Positions 16,703 through 23,993 of a stretch of DNA of 64,000 nucleotides are shown in pieces. A model generated the notes under the pieces. The model was not told the origin of the DNA. It saw only the letters and a program-made list of their open reading frames with translations, and searched no databases. Location of the stretch: positions 124,001 to 188,000 of the forward strand of contig CAZIKF010000001.1 in NCBI GenBank assembly GCA_964539825.1. The letters run 5' to 3'. This stretch comes from CAZIKF01 sp964539825 (GTDB lineage: Bacteria; Muiribacteriota; UBA6191). Numbering within the stretch: position 1 is the stretch's first letter; every line of letters begins with the position of its first letter. The translations under genes were made by a program, and so were the position numbers.

Positions 16703-17335
16703 TTAAAGACTTCCGGAGTGAAGATCCTCATCAGTTCCTGAAGGACCGTAGGTGCCATCAGTATTTCCATTAATCTGGTTACGGGTCTGCCCGTCACCGA
16801 TTGAGCCCCAAAACTTACATCCAGTCCCGCGCAATCGACCTCCAGTAGGCTTCATGCTGGAACTATCAGTATTGCGAGCATACATAAACCACTGATAATC
16901 TTCAAAACCGCTCTTATCACCTGTACTCATCTGCTCAACACCCTCAAATGCCAGCACAGTTTCAGGACAGACAAACGCAAGTTCATCCTGAATTAGATCA
17001 TAAACTTCATCGGCCTTGGCTGAATTTATAAAGCGTGAAGGAAAACGAGCCCCTCCACCGAATGTACCCTTCTTTCCATTGCCCTTGAACACACAACTAA
17101 GGAAATTGGTATCCGTAGCCTTAATGGAAAAATTGACGTATTTCGATTCCCACATCCCAACACCCTTATCAATCGTATTCTGATTATTTGCACAACCGGA
17201 CTTACGAGCATCACGGGAGAACTGTGCGTACTTACCAATACCTAAGGTGGCCAGGATCCCGATGATCACAATAACTACCAGGATCTCAATCAAGGTAAAA
17301 CCCTTGCGCCTGGCTAAATTCATTCGCTGTAACAT
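16703..17335 (-). CDS. Major type IV pilin or GspG-like pseudopilin
   Basis: A 210-aa protein with leader MLQRMNLARRKG|FTLIEILVV, Glu at +5 and a classic hydrophobic alpha-1 helix (IGILATLGIGKYAQF). It contains Cys pairs in the globular domain. AGGAGG with 4 bp spacing supports the ATG at 17335. It stands apart from the other pseudopilins, has its own candidate sigma-54 promoter and its own downstream hairpin, all of which suit a major subunit. Pilin versus GspG cannot be decided from the sequence; the GspG calcium-site pattern is not evident to me. Confidence 0.85.
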   Translation of the reverse strand: MLQRMNLARRKGFTLIEILVVIVIIGILATLGIGKYAQFSRDARKSGCANNQNTIDKGVGMWESKYVNFSIKATDTNFLSCVFKGNGKKGTFGGGARFPSRFINSAKADEVYDLIQDELAFVCPETVLAFEGVEQMSTGDKSGFEDYQWFMYARNTDSSSMKPTGGRLRGTGCKFWGSIGDGQTRNQINGNTDGTYGPSGTDEDLHSGSL

Positions 17336-17426
17336 ATTTCCTCCTAGAATGATCCGGCCCGGCTCCCACGTTAGGACACCGCTGGCCTTCTACTTGATCC
17401 TCATCGATGGGATCCGCTAATTCATT

Positions 17427-17443
17427 AACAAGTACCGTGCCAA
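17427..17443 (-). promoter_or_regulatory. Candidate sigma-54 promoter upstream of the pilin gene
   Basis: On the minus strand TTGGCACGGTACTTGTT resembles the sigma-54 consensus TGGCACG-N4-TTGCW, with exactly 10 bp between the -24 GG and the -12 dinucleotide; the -12 element is GT instead of GC. The start would lie about 80 nt before the pilin ATG. Sigma-54 control of pilin genes is known in several bacteria (PilS-PilR systems). Confidence 0.5.
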
Positions 17444-17470
17444 TTGCTTTAAAAGCCTTAATTAAGGGTT

Positions 17471-17521
17471 CTTGCTGACATGGCGCAAGATAAAGCTTGC
17501 AACTCGGTTAAAAAGTGCAAG
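17471..17521. promoter_or_regulatory. Candidate enhancer half-sites (CTTGC/GCAAG) upstream of the pilin promoter
   Basis: Two pairs of inverted half-sites occur: CTTGC 17471-17475 with GCAAG 17485-17489, and CTTGC 17496-17500 with GCAAG 17517-17521. They lie roughly 30-95 bp upstream of the candidate sigma-54 promoter, where enhancer-binding proteins usually act. The function is inferred from position and symmetry only. The rest of 17336-17794 holds the promoter, a weak short ORF and an AT-rich stretch before 17795. Confidence 0.35.
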
Positions 17522-17528
17522 GAAAGTC

Positions 17529-17798
17529 ATGCGCCCCTGGAGAAACCCCCATGGTTACTGGGTTTTTGAACATTGTGAGTCTACAAAGTTAAAGACCGCT
17601 GGCTCCTTACTTGCAGGGAAGATCGAGCCTGGTTCCATCAAATTTCTCGACCTAATATCAAGGTTTCCCAGCTCCCCGAGAGAATCACTCTTCCAACAAA
17701 TTCGAACAAAAAAGAACAAAAATATTGATTTTTTGTTAAAAAAGCTCCTCTTCAGCCGAAATTTAGAAAAGACAGACAATGGAAGGAAGAAACCATGA
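17529..17798 (+). CDS. Possible small basic hypothetical protein
   Basis: An 89-aa reading frame, basic and without recognised domains. AAGGA lies 5 bp upstream of the ATG, and its stop overlaps the next start as ATGA, the pattern used for coupled genes elsewhere in this window. Against it, the frame overlaps the pilin regulatory region, and the residue composition (many Arg, Lys, Phe, Ser) is not distinctive. It may be a chance ORF. Confidence 0.3.
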   Translation: MRPWRNPHGYWVFEHCESTKLKTAGSLLAGKIEPGSIKFLDLISRFPSSPRESLFQQIRTKKNKNIDFLLKKLLFSRNLEKTDNGRKKP

Positions 17799-18235
17799 AA
17801 GTTACGAATTTTAAAACTTATTCACTATCTAAGATTTTAAAATCCATACCTAAAGTCCAGCTTAGTACCCTCGATACTCCCCTACCTCCAGGATTAAAGA
17901 AGTCGGAAGATAATCAACGGGCACTACCTGTTTCTCTACTTCCTTACTCTTCCAAACTTCGCGATCGACTGACCAAAAATCAAGCCAAACTAAAGAGAGA
18001 ATCTGGAGCCAAAAGGCTGCCCATCAGAGCTGAAGTATTACAGGCATTGCTTGTACAGCCTCATAAGGAGGCCACTACCACTCCCTCCATTCGATCCATT
18101 CCCCTGAAGAGATACTCTAACCAGGACGCATTTTTACAGCAAAATGTAGAGAAAAAAACCATGCGCTACCTTAGCAATGCCAGAGATCCCTTCTACCAGA
18201 TACGAAATGTTCGACACTTCAATACTGTAGAATAG
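17795..18235 (+). CDS. Hypothetical basic protein
   Basis: A 146-aa, Lys/Arg/Ser-rich protein with no signal peptide, membrane segment or recognised domain. A purine-rich GGAAGGAAG sequence precedes the ATG with acceptable spacing. It is predicted to be largely disordered apart from a short central helix (IRAEVLQALLVQ). It is encoded 25 bp before waaA on the same strand, so it may belong to that envelope-glycan operon. I assign no function. Confidence 0.5.
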   Translation: MKVTNFKTYSLSKILKSIPKVQLSTLDTPLPPGLKKSEDNQRALPVSLLPYSSKLRDRLTKNQAKLKRESGAKRLPIRAEVLQALLVQPHKEATTTPSIRSIPLKRYSNQDAFLQQNVEKKTMRYLSNARDPFYQIRNVRHFNTVE

Positions 18236-18260
18236 ATAAATAGAGCATAATCCATAGCCT

Positions 18261-19523
18261 ATGGCACTGCTCTTCTATCAATTCTTAACCCTCATTTGTC
18301 TGCCTCTTATTCTGATCTACCACTTATTCAGGGGTGATACAAGGAGAAGGCTTCCCCACTTCTACGGCCTGTTCCATGAAGAATTCCAGGGTAAGTTTCC
18401 ATCCAAGGGATGCGATTGGTTTCACGCTGTTAGCTATGGAGAGACCCTTGTAATGATTGAATTCATTGAAATGGGTTTATCCACAGGAAGAATTAAAGGC
18501 CAGGTTCTTTTCACCACAACAATTGAAAACGCGCTTACTCGATTCAAAGATGCTTTTAGAAAACACCCGGACGCTAAGAGAGTTTTCTGCTGCTTTTACC
18601 CTCTCGATCTACTCCCCGTATTGTGGCTTTTCTTCAGAAGGGTAAACCCAAAGAGGTTTTTTTTATCCGAAACGGACTTCTGGCCCATGCTGTTTTGGTA
18701 TTTGAGAAGGAAAAAAATCCCCTCATACGCCATAAATGTAAGGATTTCCGAGAGACTGTCTTATTGGTACGGCGCAACTCCCTCCATGTCCCGCAATCTT
18801 TTTAGAGGATTCCGTAGAATTTTTGCCCAGACTCAGACTGATGTCACCAGGCTTTCTGACTTTACCCGTACCAATGTCGAAGTTCTGGGCAACGCAAAAT
18901 TTGACCTTCTTAGTTCCGCTCCCCTCAAGGAAAAAGAAGGTTGGATCAAAACAATGAATCGACAGATCATTTGCTTTGGCTCCTTTCATAAGGATGAATT
19001 CAAGGTTATCTTTTCCGCCCGGTCGGTATTAAATCCTAAAGACTTTCTCTTTCTTATAGCCCCTCGAAACCTCCAGGATTTATCAGCCCTTAAAACTAGA
19101 ATCAAAGCACGTTCTGAGTCCTTTTCCAATTTTTCAGAGGGTAAGGAGAACACGGAGAACTGTGACTATCTCCTTCTTGATAAAATGGGTGTGTTGTCAC
19201 GGATCTACCAGGTTTGTAGTTTTACAATCATCGGAGGCTCCTTCAACAAGGTAGGAGGCCATAACCCACTAGAGCCAATGGTCTATCGAAGACCTGTCCT
19301 GGTAGGACCGGGCATGCGAAACTACGCCGACCTGGTGCGTGAGGGAATAAAGCAAGGCTATCTCTGGCAGGTTAGAAACGCACAGGAACTCTGCTTGTAC
19401 CTGCGCAAATACGCCAAGAACCCAAAGCCATATATTGAAGGAAGCCTTAAAGCATATCGATTTGTAGAAGAAAACCAGGGTACTCTCAGTCGTTCCTGGG
19501 AGAAAGTCGATCAAAATCCGTGA
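18261..19523 (+). CDS. waaA: 3-deoxy-D-manno-octulosonic acid (Kdo) transferase
   Basis: A 420-aa GT30 enzyme that transfers Kdo from CMP-Kdo to lipid A precursor at the inner membrane. The N-terminal hydrophobic anchor is followed by WFHAVSYGE, which carries the catalytic Glu, then SETDFWPMLFW and INVRISERLS in the family positions. The C-terminal half ends with the CMP-binding region GGSFNKVGGHNPLEP. Length matches the family. Its stop overlaps the next glycosyltransferase start by 4 bp (GTGA). Presence of waaA shows that the organism makes Kdo-containing LPS. Confidence 0.92.
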   Translation: MALLFYQFLTLICLPLILIYHLFRGDTRRRLPHFYGLFHEEFQGKFPSKGCDWFHAVSYGETLVMIEFIEMGLSTGRIKGQVLFTTTIENALTRFKDAFRKHPDAKRVFCCFYPLDLLPVLWLFFRRVNPKRFFLSETDFWPMLFWYLRRKKIPSYAINVRISERLSYWYGATPSMSRNLFRGFRRIFAQTQTDVTRLSDFTRTNVEVLGNAKFDLLSSAPLKEKEGWIKTMNRQIICFGSFHKDEFKVIFSARSVLNPKDFLFLIAPRNLQDLSALKTRIKARSESFSNFSEGKENTENCDYLLLDKMGVLSRIYQVCSFTIIGGSFNKVGGHNPLEPMVYRRPVLVGPGMRNYADLVREGIKQGYLWQVRNAQELCLYLRKYAKNPKPYIEGSLKAYRFVEENQGTLSRSWEKVDQNP

Positions 19524-20587
19524 ACCCGGTCAGCTCCAAGCCAAAAATTCTTCTTTGTATCAGCTCCTCAAGATGGGGGGGTGGTGAGCGGCATGTCTTT
19601 GACCTCATAAAAGGTCTGAGCCCTCAATTTGAGTTCACTCTTCTTTATGAGCCGGGAGGAGTCCTGGAGGAAGAAGCACACTCCCTCGGGATCGACCTTA
19701 TCCCCCATTCTTTTTCAGAAGGCACCCTCATAAAGCGCTGCAGCTCCCTACTGGCAAAGATAAAAGAAGGAAGATTTGATGGAATCCATACCCATCTCAA
19801 CCAGGCTTCCTTTCAGACCTCTCTATTGCGCCCGCTAATAAAAAAGCCGCTACTTGCAACTGTTCATGGTTTTTCCAGCCTCCTTTACTATGCCCTACCT
19901 CACCACCTAATTGCCGTCTCAAAGGCGATCGAGACTTTTCTTTCACCCTGGTATGACGATAAAACAAGCTGTATCTATAATGGCCTCAACCAGGAACCAA
20001 TGCAGCCTAAAGAAGATTCTGAGGGCATTCCCAATACCTTTGTCTTTGCGACGATTCATCCCAATAAGGGACAGACCTTTGTCGTAGAAGCCTGCCTCTC
20101 CACGCCGCCCACCTCAAAGATTACCTTCGTAGGCAGGGGATCTAAGAAACATGAAAATAAACTTAAGCGTCTAACCAATCTTGGCGAAGCAAAATCAAGG
20201 TTTGAGTGGATTCAAAAAATAGGAGATCTTGAGTCTTATTGGGAGGTTGCGGATTTTATCATCGTCCCCTCCTATAAAGAGGCACTAAGCTACGTAGCCC
20301 TCGAAGCACAAGTACGCAACATACCCGTGCTTGCTTCACGCACCGGCGGACTCAAAGAGATCATCACGGAGGGAGAGGGCGGCCTATACTTCGAACCGGG
20401 AAATCAAGGCAGCTTTAGAAGAAGCCTATTAGAAATGGAAAAGCGTCACAGAGAATTCAAAAAACACCTACAAGCAAATCCCTTTCTAGAACAAAACCCC
20501 CAATTCCAAATGCAAACCATGCTAGAGAAAACAAAAGAGATTTATAAAATAGTTTTCAATCTAAAAGAGACCCAACCAGAAAACTAA
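19520..20587 (+). CDS. GT4-family glycosyltransferase
   Basis: A 355-aa GT-B fold enzyme. The N-terminal glycine loop GGGERHVFDL and the C-terminal nucleotide-sugar site around PSYKEALSYVALEAQ..ASRTGG, with the E-x7-E pattern, identify a GT4-like retaining transferase. It starts with GTG overlapping the waaA stop by 4 bp and so is translationally coupled to it; a role in LPS core assembly is likely. Donor and acceptor sugars are not predictable. Confidence 0.85.
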   Translation: MNPVSSKPKILLCISSSRWGGGERHVFDLIKGLSPQFEFTLLYEPGGVLEEEAHSLGIDLIPHSFSEGTLIKRCSSLLAKIKEGRFDGIHTHLNQASFQTSLLRPLIKKPLLATVHGFSSLLYYALPHHLIAVSKAIETFLSPWYDDKTSCIYNGLNQEPMQPKEDSEGIPNTFVFATIHPNKGQTFVVEACLSTPPTSKITFVGRGSKKHENKLKRLTNLGEAKSRFEWIQKIGDLESYWEVADFIIVPSYKEALSYVALEAQVRNIPVLASRTGGLKEIITEGEGGLYFEPGNQGSFRRSLLEMEKRHREFKKHLQANPFLEQNPQFQMQTMLEKTKEIYKIVFNLKETQPEN

Positions 20588-20596
20588 CAGATCGAC

Positions 20597-21472
20597 TCAC
20601 TTCCTTACGGGAATGATCATTTTTTGTCCTACGTATAGGACTTTGTCCGGGTCGATTTCATTGAGCCTGGCCAGCTTCAAATATTGATTTTGGGAACCCA
20701 AAAATTTCGAAGCCAGTCTGGCAAGGGAATCCCCATAACCTACTTTATATACTTTGTAGCGAAAGGATTCGGGAGGGAAAAGGGACTCTTGTTCTTTTGC
20801 CAGTGCTTGCTGGTATTCCTCTTGAACCGATAGGGGAACATCTCTTAACTCTAATACCTGATTAGGCACAAGATTCACGGATTTCAGTTCATTCCATGCC
20901 ATGATTTCTTTGAACTTCTTGGGATCCCTATAGAGCTTTCTGGCAATCAAAAGCAGGGCATCGCCAGGCTGCACCACGTATCGCATAGTTTTAGACTGCT
21001 CATTTATGGGCTGTTCGTCCGCAGGACTCTGCTCATACTCGAGCTCGGGCGCTCCCTTCCCTATCTGAGTTTCAAAAGGAGATTCTAAAACGGGAGCAGC
21101 AGCTGATCCAGGGGTAGTCTGGGAACTCTGGCCGGGTACCTCCGGACTATCATCGTCGGTAAATAAGAATTGGTCGAATTCTGAATTTACCTGGGAAGGG
21201 CGCGGCTCAACAACAACTTTTGGCTCAACAACAACTTCCGACTCGTCTCTTTCATTCTGTGGTATTTGAACCGGTTCCACACGCGCATCCCTGGTAGTGC
21301 GACCTCTTGTTTGAATTGCCTTTAGCCTTTCAAAAAGCGTCCGGATTCTGGTCAGCTTCTCATTTGAAGCCTTCTGATATTTAGAATGATCCGTCTGGGT
21401 CTTTTCAACAGGATTTGTGAAGCCAATCCCTACCAACATTAATCCCAAGCAAATCAATCTGGCCAAATTCAT
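20597..21472 (-). CDS. Exported protein with two LysM domains
   Basis: A 291-aa protein with an N-terminal signal peptide (MNLARLICLGLMLVGIGF). A variable acidic/Pro-rich linker of about 120 residues follows, then two LysM modules: VVQPGDALLLIARKLYRD near residue 165 and YKVGYGDSLARLASKFLG near residue 240. LysM binds peptidoglycan, so this is probably a periplasmic cell-wall protein. AAGGGAG lies 5 bp before the ATG. It lies downstream of an amidase gene that also carries LysM, separated by a terminator-like hairpin. Confidence 0.85.
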   Translation of the reverse strand: MNLARLICLGLMLVGIGFTNPVEKTQTDHSKYQKASNEKLTRIRTLFERLKAIQTRGRTTRDARVEPVQIPQNERDESEVVVEPKVVVEPRPSQVNSEFDQFLFTDDDSPEVPGQSSQTTPGSAAAPVLESPFETQIGKGAPELEYEQSPADEQPINEQSKTMRYVVQPGDALLLIARKLYRDPKKFKEIMAWNELKSVNLVPNQVLELRDVPLSVQEEYQQALAKEQESLFPPESFRYKVYKVGYGDSLARLASKFLGSQNQYLKLARLNEIDPDKVLYVGQKMIIPVRK

Positions 21473-21521
21473 CCGAACTCCCTTCTCGCCATCCTCAATT
21501 CCAGGGACAACTACCCATAGA

Positions 21522-21556
21522 ATACAAAAAAATAGACTACCTGTCTATTTTTGTAT
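21522..21556 (-). terminator. Intrinsic terminator overlapping the amidase stop codon
   Basis: On the minus strand the A-rich arm (21543-21556) pairs with a T-rich arm (21522-21537, two extra Ts) around the loop AGGTA, with the core stem TAGAC/GTCTA. The stop codon of the amidase (21545-21547) lies in the upstream arm, and the downstream arm ends in a T run. It probably terminates the amidase transcript before the LysM gene. Confidence 0.7.
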
Positions 21557-22966
21557 ACCTTTTTCGGTTTTTTGAACTTGAACAACGGGGATTCTGAGCT
21601 TTTTCCCCACCGGAATCCTAGAGGGCACCATTCCCGGATTGGCACTAATTAGCGCCTGGTAGGGTATTTTGTAAATCTGGGCAATTTTGATAAAAGTATC
21701 ACCAGGTTTTACCTCGTAAAAAGCGACCCCAACCCTCGGGGTGTGAACCTGCCTGGGTGCAGGTTTATTGACTTCCCTTTTTAAGATATCCGCTGGTTTC
21801 GGGTAAGTCGCGGAGCCTTTGAGTGCCATCTCACGAAGAGGTTTTGGAACTACATGCTGGTTGATTAAAAAACTTCGAATCCCTTCCACTAGCCTTTTCG
21901 CCATACTTTGCCTCGACTGAGAGGCAAGGTACATATTCACATCCCGACGGTTTGTAATGAAACCCATTTCCAAAAGAACTGAGGGAGTATTCAATGTCTT
22001 TAGGACTACAAACGCCTGACGATGCACACCACGGGACTTGCTGCCTGGGAACTTTTTCATTTCCAAGGCTAAAGAATGGGCTAATAAAGATGAGGAATTT
22101 ACGTTCTCTCCCTGCTGGATATCTAAAATGATTTTGTGGACAAGATCTGACTTAATCAAAGATAGCGGATCTTGCTCAGATGGAGGCTCTTCTTGATTTT
22201 TAAAACCCTCCACATGAGTATCTATGTTCTCCTCGGCCCCTTCCTCGGAAAGGTAATAAAGTTCAAACCCCCTGGTTGGCGGAGTAGAGGCATTCATGTG
22301 CAGAGATAAGAAAATATCCGCCCCTGCTCTATCACTAATTTTGGGTCGATCCTGCAGTTTGATTTTGTAATCCCGATTACGAGTGAGGAACGCAACCATT
22401 CCTGGATGACGATTAATCATATCCCGGAGCGTTTTGGCTACCAGCATATTCAACTCTTTCTCAACCTGAATCCCTTGAGCCCCGGGGTCATTACCTCCAT
22501 GACCTGGATCGATACAAACAACGTATTTTTTACCCTCGGGATCTAAAGCCCTTCGGGTAGGGTACGGATTGGGTAGAAACATCTGAATGGTTCGACCGCC
22601 CAGCATGGACTCAAACTTAACTTTAAAGTACCCGCGATGATAAAGAATTAACTGTAAGCCCCTTTTGAGGTTCTTGAGATAGAAGGAGATCGCAAGGAGG
22701 TGATCTAGATCCTGCCTCCCGAGAAGCTTAAGGGATTTAGCCCTGGGTACTTCAAGGCGGTAGCGATGTTTAGCCTGATCATAGCTAGACCTGAATTGAA
22801 CTGGCTTATCAAAATGGAGCAGGAGCGTCATTCCTTCGTAGGAATCCAGAACTTCATAGTTGCGAAGAAGCGCCCCGGGAGCTCCATAAACTGCCGACAC
22901 GAAAAGCGATTGAACGAATAATATGGACCCAAAAAGGATCCAGGCGGTCCTGGTTTGTACTCCCAT
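21545..22966 (-). CDS. N-acetylmuramoyl-L-alanine amidase (Amidase_3) with AMIN-like and LysM domains
   Basis: A 473-aa secreted enzyme cleaving the amide bond between MurNAc and the stem peptide. After a signal peptide, residues of about 35-140 look like an AMIN-type beta domain. The zinc-binding catalytic domain begins at CIDPGHGGNDPGA, with Glu in EKELN, His in SLHMNAS and the catalytic Glu in VLLEMGFITN. A LysM module (YEVKPGDTFIKIAQIYK) occupies the last 50 residues. The arrangement suits an AmiC-like septal amidase with its own wall anchor. No good Shine-Dalgarno precedes the ATG. It is transcribed divergently from rpmB. Confidence 0.9.
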   Translation of the reverse strand: MGVQTRTAWILFGSILFVQSLFVSAVYGAPGALLRNYEVLDSYEGMTLLLHFDKPVQFRSSYDQAKHRYRLEVPRAKSLKLLGRQDLDHLLAISFYLKNLKRGLQLILYHRGYFKVKFESMLGGRTIQMFLPNPYPTRRALDPEGKKYVVCIDPGHGGNDPGAQGIQVEKELNMLVAKTLRDMINRHPGMVAFLTRNRDYKIKLQDRPKISDRAGADIFLSLHMNASTPPTRGFELYYLSEEGAEENIDTHVEGFKNQEEPPSEQDPLSLIKSDLVHKIILDIQQGENVNSSSLLAHSLALEMKKFPGSKSRGVHRQAFVVLKTLNTPSVLLEMGFITNRRDVNMYLASQSRQSMAKRLVEGIRSFLINQHVVPKPLREMALKGSATYPKPADILKREVNKPAPRQVHTPRVGVAFYEVKPGDTFIKIAQIYKIPYQALISANPGMVPSRIPVGKKLRIPVVQVQKTEKGIQK

Positions 22967-23034
22967 GTTGTTCTTTGTTATCGGTGATTCTGCTGGACCT
23001 GAAATAAAAAATCAAGAAAAACTTGGTACAATCC

Positions 23035-23063
23035 TTGAATTTTCCTAATTAGCACAGTAAACT
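23035..23063 (+). promoter_or_regulatory. Candidate sigma-70 promoter for rpmB
   Basis: TTGAAT (23035-23040) and TAAACT (23058-23063) are spaced by 17 bp, about 50 bp before the rpmB GTG. The leader contains a small CCCC/GGGG hairpin at about 23075-23087 and a strong AGGAGG. Confidence 0.5.
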
Positions 23064-23112
23064 TCCCCCCTTTCCCCAGCACGGGGAGCGTAGTCTGTAC
23101 CAGGAGGTATTC

Positions 23113-23358
23113 GTGGCCAAACGATGTTTTTTAAGTGGAAAGAGGCCCAGGGTACTCAAAAAAGTTTCGCACTCCCATATTCGGACCAATCATAAGGTTA
23201 ACCCTAATTTACAAACGGTCACTATTCAGGTAGGCAACAACACCAAGAAGGTTCGTGTGTGTACCAAAATGATCAAAAAGGGTAAGACCATAGGACTCAA
23301 GCTCACTACGCAGCAGTACAAGGCGGCCAAAAGAAGTCCACAAGGGCTTCTGGGCTAA
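23113..23358 (+). CDS. rpmB: 50S ribosomal protein L28
   Basis: An 81-aa L28 protein. The opening AKRCFLSGKRP and the central VSHSHIRTNHKVNPNLQ match the family pattern (gxxVSHsxxkTxrxfxPNLQ). The start is GTG, supported by AGGAGG 5 bp upstream. It is monocistronic here with no rpmG neighbour; it converges on the thiT gene with only 44 bp between them. Confidence 0.93.
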   Translation: MAKRCFLSGKRPRVLKKVSHSHIRTNHKVNPNLQTVTIQVGNNTKKVRVCTKMIKKGKTIGLKLTTQQYKAAKRSPQGLLG

Positions 23359-23402
23359 GAGCCTGATAACTCTTCCCCAGAACGCTGAGTTCAGTCTGAC
23401 TC

Positions 23403-23993
23403 CTATCCTCTAACTGTTGCCTCGTTCCCCTTCAATATCTTCGGACTTCTTTTGATTAGCTGGTAGAACAGCACCATTCCAATCAAGACGTCTGGTATTA
23501 AGAACGAGAGATTGTATTGAAGGGAATATAGGAGTGCCTCTTCCCATCCCCTGCCCTGTGAGAAAAAGAGAACTCCTGATATGACATGACAGACCAATCT
23601 TCCCAACTGAGCCAGGATAATAGAAAGAAACGGATATCTTCCCAGCCAGCCAAAGGCACCTAAAAGAACATAGGCTGCGATATAGTCAAAGAAGAAAGGG
23701 CCGACTCCTATTAGAAGCCCGCTGGTAAGAAAAGAAAGGATTCCAAAGTTAATCCCTGCCAGCATTCCTATGCGTACACCCGACCTCAGGGAGACCAGGC
23801 AGAGGGGTAGGGTAGATCCAAGGGTAACCGAGCCTCCAAGAGGCGCCCGGTAGATTGTAAATGTAGAAAGGACAAGCCCAACAGCTACTAACAGCGCCGC
23901 CTCAATATAAGGTCTGATTCGCTGAGGCGATGAAGGTAAGGCCTGTCCCAACTCTTGATTAGAATTTCGACTAAAAGTCGTTCTCTTCCACAT
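23403..23993 (-). CDS. ThiT-like thiamine transporter S component (ECF type)
   Basis: A 196-aa integral membrane protein with five or six helices. The pattern of GGSVTLGSTLPLCLVSLRSG, FFFDYIAAYVLLGAFG, RLVCHVISGVLFF and YSLQYNLSFLIPD follows the ThiT family, including the His and the Tyr-Asn residues that line the thiamine pocket. Such S components work with an energy-coupling module encoded elsewhere. It overlaps the 3' end of pnp by 23 bp, so it is presumably co-transcribed with rpsO-pnp; this is an unusual position, and no thiamine riboswitch precedes it. Confidence 0.78.
   Translation of the reverse strand: MWKRTTFSRNSNQELGQALPSSPQRIRPYIEAALLVAVGLVLSTFTIYRAPLGGSVTLGSTLPLCLVSLRSGVRIGMLAGINFGILSFLTSGLLIGVGPFFFDYIAAYVLLGAFGWLGRYPFLSIILAQLGRLVCHVISGVLFFSQGRGWEEALLYSLQYNLSFLIPDVLIGMVLFYQLIKRSPKILKGNEATVRG

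Noticed and set aside
17472..17528. TTG extension of the small ORF at 17529
   Set aside because: It has no ribosome binding site and runs through the candidate enhancer half-sites; the ATG at 17529 has AAGGA upstream.
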